From Dimorphilus gyrociliatus (lineage: Eukaryota > Annelida > Polychaeta > Dinophilidae): a stretch of DNA of 64,000 nucleotides. Location: NCBI GenBank assembly GCA_904063045.1, contig CAJFCJ010000005.1, positions 1,829,167 through 1,893,166 on the forward strand, read 5' to 3'. The position numbers and the translations under genes were made by a program. Below, one piece after another: positions 58,544 through 64,000 of this stretch. How positions within the stretch are numbered: the stretch's first letter is position 1; every line of letters starts with the position of its first letter. Below the pieces are notes generated by a model. That model was not told the DNA's origin. It saw only the letters and a program-made list of their open reading frames with translations, and searched no databases.

Positions 58544-59263
58544 ATGTTTAAGCTACCGTTTGGTGTAAGGGAGGAAATGAAATGGAAGAATTATACTGCT
58601 GTAGTTCCGTGTGTTTCTGTTGGGAACGTTTCCCAATTAGCGTGCGACCTTATAATTCATACCTTACAGATGAAAAAAGTTGGCTATCTATACTCTGAAA
58701 ATGTTCATCCATTTGTTGGTAATGATCCTTATAAAACAATAACTGAGTTGGAAAAGAAAGATGCAGGAGGCGTTACAACTGCCATAGATATCTACTGCAG
58801 CGACTGCTTAGCAGTAATTCAATTTAGAACTCCAGTCTACCCAAGAAGGTCAAAGAAACTTGTTCAGGAGCTAGAAAAGTTCTTAAAACAATTTAAAGAG
58901 GTTTTGATACTGTCGGGTGGTCATGCCTCCGAAAGAAATGATAAAGAAATCAATGGACCACCGTATAGACTTTTAACGAGTCAAGCATTAGAAAAGAAAC
59001 AGAAAGATCTGTCATGGGATTATTTGGAAAGACGACGTATTTCTGGTGTAGGCATTGGTCTTATGTTATTTGACAAGCTAGAAAAAGCAGTTAATGCTGC
59101 CTTCCTAGTATTTTTCTGTGCTGAAGGTGATAATGCTGACGATGGTAAAATGATGGCAAATTTGCTAATGGAATATTTGAGTTTTGAAAAGAACAAATGG
59201 AAAATTCCACCATCGTGGACTTTACAATATGGATCTAATTTACAAAAGTCATGTTTTAGGTGA
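58544..59263 (+). CDS. PSMG2: Proteasome assembly chaperone 2
   Basis: Partner of PSMG1 (PAC1-PAC2 heterodimer) in assembling the 20S alpha ring. Single exon of 239 aa from the first ATG (MFKLPFGVREEMKWKNY); the frame is open slightly further upstream but without ATG. Family matches: VVPCVSVGNVSQLACDLII, KVGYLYSENVHPFVGNDPY, then LILSGGHASERNDKEI and the C-terminal WKIPPSWTLQYGS. Length is close to the human protein (264). It converges with CCDC90B, 208 bp between stops. Confidence 0.92.
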   Translation: MFKLPFGVREEMKWKNYTAVVPCVSVGNVSQLACDLIIHTLQMKKVGYLYSENVHPFVGNDPYKTITELEKKDAGGVTTAIDIYCSDCLAVIQFRTPVYPRRSKKLVQELEKFLKQFKEVLILSGGHASERNDKEINGPPYRLLTSQALEKKQKDLSWDYLERRRISGVGIGLMLFDKLEKAVNAAFLVFFCAEGDNADDGKMMANLLMEYLSFEKNKWKIPPSWTLQYGSNLQKSCFR

Positions 59264-59471
59264 AAAAAAAGGAAAGCATTCTTTAATGGAAATTGACACA
59301 ATCAGTTTTTTTGAGCGTTTCTTACACTACTTTTATTTAAATAGACAATTTAATACTAAAATTAAAGCAAAAGATGATTTTTCGTTTGTTGTAATATTTA
59401 AATATTTTTTCCCTCTGAAGTTTTAAAAGTGAAGATCATCCCCAATGGAAAATTCATAAGATCATTAATCT

Positions 59472-60200
59472 CTATTTCCAAAGTCTATAGAAACCTAGGA
59501 CAATACCTAGACAAGTCATTATTGCACCACCAACATATTTGAAGACATCGTTTCTATATCTTTCGTACGTTGCCATTAATTGGGCGACTTCTCTATCGAT
59601 TTTATTATCTAAAGCGTGAACACTTCTTTCATTCTTATTATGAGCTTCAGTTGCTCTAGCTCTCTCTAAATTAATATCTAAAAGTATGTTTGCTTTGATT
59701 TTATCAATTTTTTCATCAACTTGCTTCCTTAATTCTACTATTTCCAACTTTTGCTTTTCATTTTCGTGTCTAAGAGCACCGAATTCACTCTTTTCCAATA
59801 TTATCATATCCTTTTGTAGAGCATTCATCCTGGACATAAATTGCTCCGTTGTTAGCTCCAGTTGTGATTTAGTTACGACGTTTTTCCGTGAGTGTTCTGT
59901 ATTTGTTGATAAAACATCTACAAGGCTTCTGCATAGTACTTCTGATTGTTTCTCGGTGAATCCCCCAAGAACAAGGAGCTTTGTAAATACTTGCGTATCA
60001 AACATGACTGGTTTTTTTAATCCTGAACTGCTTGGTTCTAATTGTTTTAAGTAAGATTCAACAACCAAATTGTTTATTTCATCATTTTTTTCAGCATGAA
60101 ATACAGTTGTCGATGTATGTACATTTTTTCCAATAAGATTAACAGACTTATTAGTATAACATTGACTTCTGACGAGTCTTAGAACTTGATTTCGAATCAT
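59472..60200 (-). CDS. CCDC90B: Mitochondrial coiled-coil protein CCDC90B/MCUR1 family
   Basis: Inner-membrane coiled-coil protein of the MCUR1/CCDC90B (DUF1640) family, linked to mitochondrial calcium uniporter assembly and cytochrome oxidase. Single exon, 242 aa. The first 35 residues are basic and Ser/Thr-rich (mitochondrial targeting). The head domain (VMFDTQVFTKLLVLGGFTEK) is followed by a coiled coil that includes ALQKDMIILEKSEFGALRHE and ILLDINLERAR. The C-terminal membrane anchor is AIMTCLGIVLGFYRLWK. The overall match is closer to CCDC90B than MCUR1, which has a longer N-terminus. Confidence 0.92.
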   Translation of the reverse strand: MIRNQVLRLVRSQCYTNKSVNLIGKNVHTSTTVFHAEKNDEINNLVVESYLKQLEPSSSGLKKPVMFDTQVFTKLLVLGGFTEKQSEVLCRSLVDVLSTNTEHSRKNVVTKSQLELTTEQFMSRMNALQKDMIILEKSEFGALRHENEKQKLEIVELRKQVDEKIDKIKANILLDINLERARATEAHNKNERSVHALDNKIDREVAQLMATYERYRNDVFKYVGGAIMTCLGIVLGFYRLWK

Positions 60201-60930
60201 TCTAAAGATTAATACCTTAATATGCAGTTACTATCTTTTTCTAAGATTTCTATTGTTTTTCAGATTGGTTAGCAGACAAATGTCTATCTAATGCATATGT
60301 TAGGTCTAACTAGTGGCGCCATCTTACATGTGACCCACCAAACAAGATATTTTACTTTTTTATGTATACAAACGTCTACCGAAAGAGAAGTGATCCCACT
60401 TGACATTTCAAATTTGTTAGGAAAATTCGGTAAGTATTAATATTTATTCATAGATTGGAAAACTATTTATAGACTACTTTAATTCTTGGCCTACGTCTTA
60501 ATTAAACAGTATATTGAAACATTATATTGTTAAATAAACCAATCCCTTAATTTGGTTACAAATTTTGTGAGAAATTTTCTTCTTGAGAAAACCTCTACTG
60601 TAATATTGATTATTTGACTTGCTTATTAATACCGAATGGCAGAACGCTACCGAACAAGAGAAAGGCACTATGTGAAAAAGGTGCGTTTCTTGGATACCGT
60701 ATTGAAAACTGGAACTGCATTCGGCGTTGCCAGGATAAGTCAAGTAGAAACAAATTAGAAACTTTTGATTTAAAGTAATCCTAATCTTTTGTTGACTATT
60801 CATTACAATATATGCAGCATTTATCTTAGATTAGAGACTTGTTGTCAGCAGATAAATCTTTAAAAGCTATGTAAAGCTGACATTATCTTTAATTTTTTTT
60901 TCTATTTCAAACAGCCTTCTTTTTTCGTTT
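60201..60930. other. Divergent promoter and leader of CCDC162-like gene
   Basis: A strong donor (GGTAAGTATT at about 60429) and an acceptor (ttcaaacag at about 60914) suggest a 5' UTR intron of about 480 nt upstream of the ATG at 60931. Inside it a 40-codon frame (60636, MAERYRTRERHYVKKVRFLD) is open, but I recognise no protein. A TGGCGCCA palindrome lies near 60314. Confidence 0.4.
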
Positions 60931-63900
60931 ATGGCTTCTGACGAACAAATCATAGAAGGGCTCATTCAGGAAGCTTTAAGTTCTGCAGATGCAAAAGAAG
61001 AAGAAGTTAAACTCCAAAAATCTTTAAATGAACTGAAACAGGAAATCGAAGAGCAGGGTTTTTTGCAAGAAGAACACAGACCGACGAGTTCAGTGACAGT
61101 GCCAAGGGATATTCCTTATCTTCGACGGGAGCGACATGCAGTTCTTAAAAATGCTCTTCGGGTTCCAGAACCTTTCGAGATTAGAACTTTAGCGGATTCT
61201 ACAAAAGAAGAACTTCAAACAGTTACTAAGCAACCGCATGATTATTCGGCAAAGAGTTTACCTCTTCTACTTCATGATTTTTTTGTTGATAGAAGCCATG
61301 AACTTGTCCAATATAAACATTCATTGCTAATAAGATGGAAGAGATTCTCAGAACATACTTCATCGGTGGAATCTCTGTTTCCTCAGTATCAGGGAATGGT
61401 TGACAACATAATGGCGGAGTACAACGACTGCCTACAAAGAGCTACTCGTCTAGCTTCGGCAAGGGAAAGCTTTCTGACTGGGGAGGACAAAGGAATAATG
61501 CATGTTCGTTTAGAAGATGTAATTATCTATCTTAGATGGCTAGTCTCAAGTCTTCAAGCTAACAAAACAAGTTCGTTCTATTTAAGAAACATCCAATGGA
61601 TGCATATAACTCATAAAGAACAACTGGACTTCAAAGTTCTATTGGAGAATAAGAAGAATAGAGAAAAATTAAATATATCCCATACTGACCAATCCTTAAC
61701 TGGTTAGTAACTTTTTCTTTTGATTATTTACTTTACCAATTTTTTTTTATTAAAAAAATAGGCCTAGGTTGAACAGCAATTTATATTCTTTAATAAAACA
61801 GATCGAATAAGTTAGACTATAGTAAGTTCTTAATTATTTACTTTCCTGAGGTGGTCTATCAATATATACTTTTACTAGTTTGAACAAATATTAAAGCGAA
61901 GTTATTTGTCAAAATTCACTTAATTACTTTCATTTTACGATTTTAGATTGTAATAAAAATTGAGATAAATAAAAAAAAATATACAAGATTTTTTTATCTA
62001 TTTATTAAGTAGATAACAAGCTGAAGTTGTATTTTATATACAACGTGAATAAATAATTGACAAGAGCTTTGTTTTTATCAAGACCAGACGGAACACAAGA
62101 GAGTATTAATAATCATATTGACAAAAGAAGTACCACCCTAACAACAATCGACCGAAATCCTCTTTTCTATTTTATATTCATGCTAATAGTCATAACTAAT
62201 TATAAATTAGTCTATAGTATTATCTATACAATACGCATAGATATATATAGTTTATTGTATATTCTGTATATATATCAATAAATATTTATATACTGTATAT
62301 TATATATCGTTTGCATCTGATTTATGATAATGATCTTTTTAATATGCTTTACAGCTATACCGCCCAATGCTCCAAGTTCTTTAAATCCCCTTTTATTAAA
62401 CGCTCAAGCAATTCCTCCTTCCCATGTTGCTTTTGCAACAGCTGCGGCTTCTGGAGGAGGCCGAACTAACCTTGGTATCGAACTACCCATTCATGATACT
62501 GATATTAACTCCTTGAAACCTCAATTGAAATTATTAGCACATTCTTATGGTATTGAAGTGGATGTTGACGCTATTCAAAACGTTGGCGAAGAAATGGCTT
62601 TATATGCCGCCGTTGTCAGAAACTTTAGTGGTATTTTTCAACGTCAAGAAAGAATGAAAACACTGAAAACTTACGATTTTAGCGAACCTGGTTTCGAAAG
62701 TTGGGGTGTTGATCATTGTAGCCATGCCGTTAGGATGGAGGCAACATGGCTTCCTTTTGTTCATATAAAGCCAAAGAAAGATGCTGAATACGAGAGAAAA
62801 ATGGCAGACCTCAGAGCAAAAGATACAGTTGATGAGTTGCTTAAAGTCAAATCGAAATTTTTACATGTTCAAGATCCTGACAGGGTTCAAGATACTCTTA
62901 GGAAACATACAAAAGTCTTGAAAGATGTAAGAGAACAGTCACCTCTATCATTCCCTCGCGCTGAGCATCCGAGATCGAAAGAAATTTGGAAAAGAATTTA
63001 TTACGACAGTGTTCTAAGATCAGAAGATGGAGAAATGAAAAAGAAAGGAGAGTATGATTATACTGAAACCATTACTATGCTAGGTCTTGAAGAGGCATCG
63101 CAGGGAGGAACCGCTGATGATACCTCTATAGCAAATGGGGGTCTACTCTCTTTATTACATTTAAGACATCTTAGAATTAGAGACTTGCAAAGATCGTGTC
63201 TCAGTATACTCAATATGTTTAGATCCATCGAAAGAACAATTACTATCAATGATGGAGGGTTGAGTGTAGAGGGAGGAAAGTTGAAGAGAACTTCTCCTCA
63301 GAAACACAGGGAAGAACACCAGTTAGGAGCTCATCAATATATTCATAATACTCCTCTTGATTTCAAGTTAGATGAAACAGCTTTTATGCGATTTACGGAT
63401 GTAGAAAATCATGATGATTATTTTGTTTATCAAGAAGGTCGGGTACATGTCCTGGATCAGAGAGGCTATTACATAATCTATGATGTATCGATGAATGATA
63501 TGAAAATGTTAGAACGCGATTTGTTACTTATGGCCTCTTCATTTCTTCGATCATCTAAAAAGGTCTCTTTTCACGTTGACAGGTAAAGTCTTTATTTCTC
63601 ATTTTTCTTTTAGTTACCGTATTATCGATATCGTTTTGTTATTAGATTTGGTGTTCTCCTGGATTTATGGACTTCCGAATGTCGTTGGTTAGAAGCAAAA
63701 AAAGAGCTTGTAGAAGTTTTATTTGAAAGTTACAATCATGTTTTTGATCCTGAAGAAAGACGTCAGATGGCGCAAAAAATAACTGATATTCTCTATCTTC
63801 GGCCCCGAATTGATTTTGAAGAAGAGTATTTTTCCGAATCTTATAAATTGGAATGTGCAATTATTAAAAGAAAAGCCGAATTACTGAGAAACGTTCTAGA

Positions 63901-64000
63901 TAATCATATAGAAGAAAGACGTAGATTTTGCGAATTAGTCAAAAGGGACGGGTTCCGTTTTGGATTACCTCAACCGATTATTCACAAAGTTCCAGTATCC
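60931..64000 (+). CDS. Large CCDC162-like (DUF4549) protein, 3' end outside window
   Basis: Exons 60931-61702, 62355-63582 and 63646 onward, still open at 64000, give at least 785 aa. The N-terminal region is helical and acidic (SLNELKQEIEEQGFLQEEHR), then HSLLIRWKRFSEHTSSVESL and VIIYLRWLVSSLQANK. Further on there are ILYLRPRIDFEEEYFSESY and FGLPQPIIHKVP, which recall the CCDC162/C6orf183 (DUF4549) proteins. These are large, poorly studied coiled-coil proteins with a cilium/testis-type distribution. This assignment is from memory and moderately sure. No transmembrane or catalytic motif is visible. Intron 1 (61703-62354) is 652 nt and rich in (TA) repeats; the second is 63 nt. Confidence 0.7.

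Noticed and set aside
60636..60758. 40-codon ORF (MAERYRTRERHYVKKVRFLD) upstream of the CCDC162-like gene
   Set aside because: Lies within a probable 5' UTR intron and matches no small protein I know; insufficient support for a gene.

Overview
The window is eukaryotic nuclear DNA from a small-genome bilaterian animal. It holds about 22 protein-coding genes in 64 kb. Most introns are 45-90 nt, with AT-rich bodies and GT...AG ends, and intergenic DNA is AT-rich with (TA)n, (CT)n and (GA)n microsatellites. Hedgehog, Wnt, SOCS and SKAP-type genes point to a bilaterian. The compactness and AT richness resemble a miniaturised annelid such as Dimorphilus, but that is an inference from memory and not from a search. 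I saw no tRNA, rRNA, transposase, CRISPR array or bacterial feature.

Layout. 1-6.3 kb: SRPK kinase (cut by the window edge), NAT9, ARL2BP and a SOCS-family gene. 8.7-21 kb: a sparse block of three signalling genes on the minus strand (a Wnt, CaM kinase I with a 2.8-kb first intron, and hedgehog), separated by long microsatellite-rich gaps. 22.6-46.4 kb: a dense housekeeping block with CDC16/APC6, an unrecognised 202-aa gene, a BDH1-like dehydrogenase, COPA, IVD, SKAP, LYSMD, TRAPPC9, ERH and QTRT1. 48.7-64 kb: HNRNPK, METAP2, MPND, a lipase/phospholipase-A1-like gene, PSMG2, CCDC90B and the 5' part of a large CCDC162-like gene that runs off the right edge.

I rebuilt splice structures by requiring GT...AG (or GC...AG) introns, phase compatibility and continuity with remembered family members. 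For most genes the summed exon length is an exact multiple of three. Several neighbours are head-to-head over 0.16-0.9 kb (NAT9/ARL2BP, CDC16/202-aa gene, COPA/IVD, TRAPPC9/ERH, METAP2/MPND, CCDC90B/CCDC162-like), which suggests shared promoters.

The strongest novel observation is a tandemly duplicated 94-nt exon in IVD. The two copies have the same length and phase and match at 23 of 30 complete codons in protein, yet 16 of those 23 identical residues use different codons. Including both, or neither, would break the frame, so they look like mutually exclusive exons. They encode the segment that carries the catalytic glutamate and part of the acyl pocket. Other observations include an MPND whose JAMM glutamate is replaced by glutamine, a hedgehog without the usual N-terminal Cys-Gly-Pro-Gly motif, a lipase with a seven-residue lid, an overlapping 95-codon ORF at the ERH start, a CTCF-like site between hedgehog and CDC16, and a perfect 66-bp palindrome.
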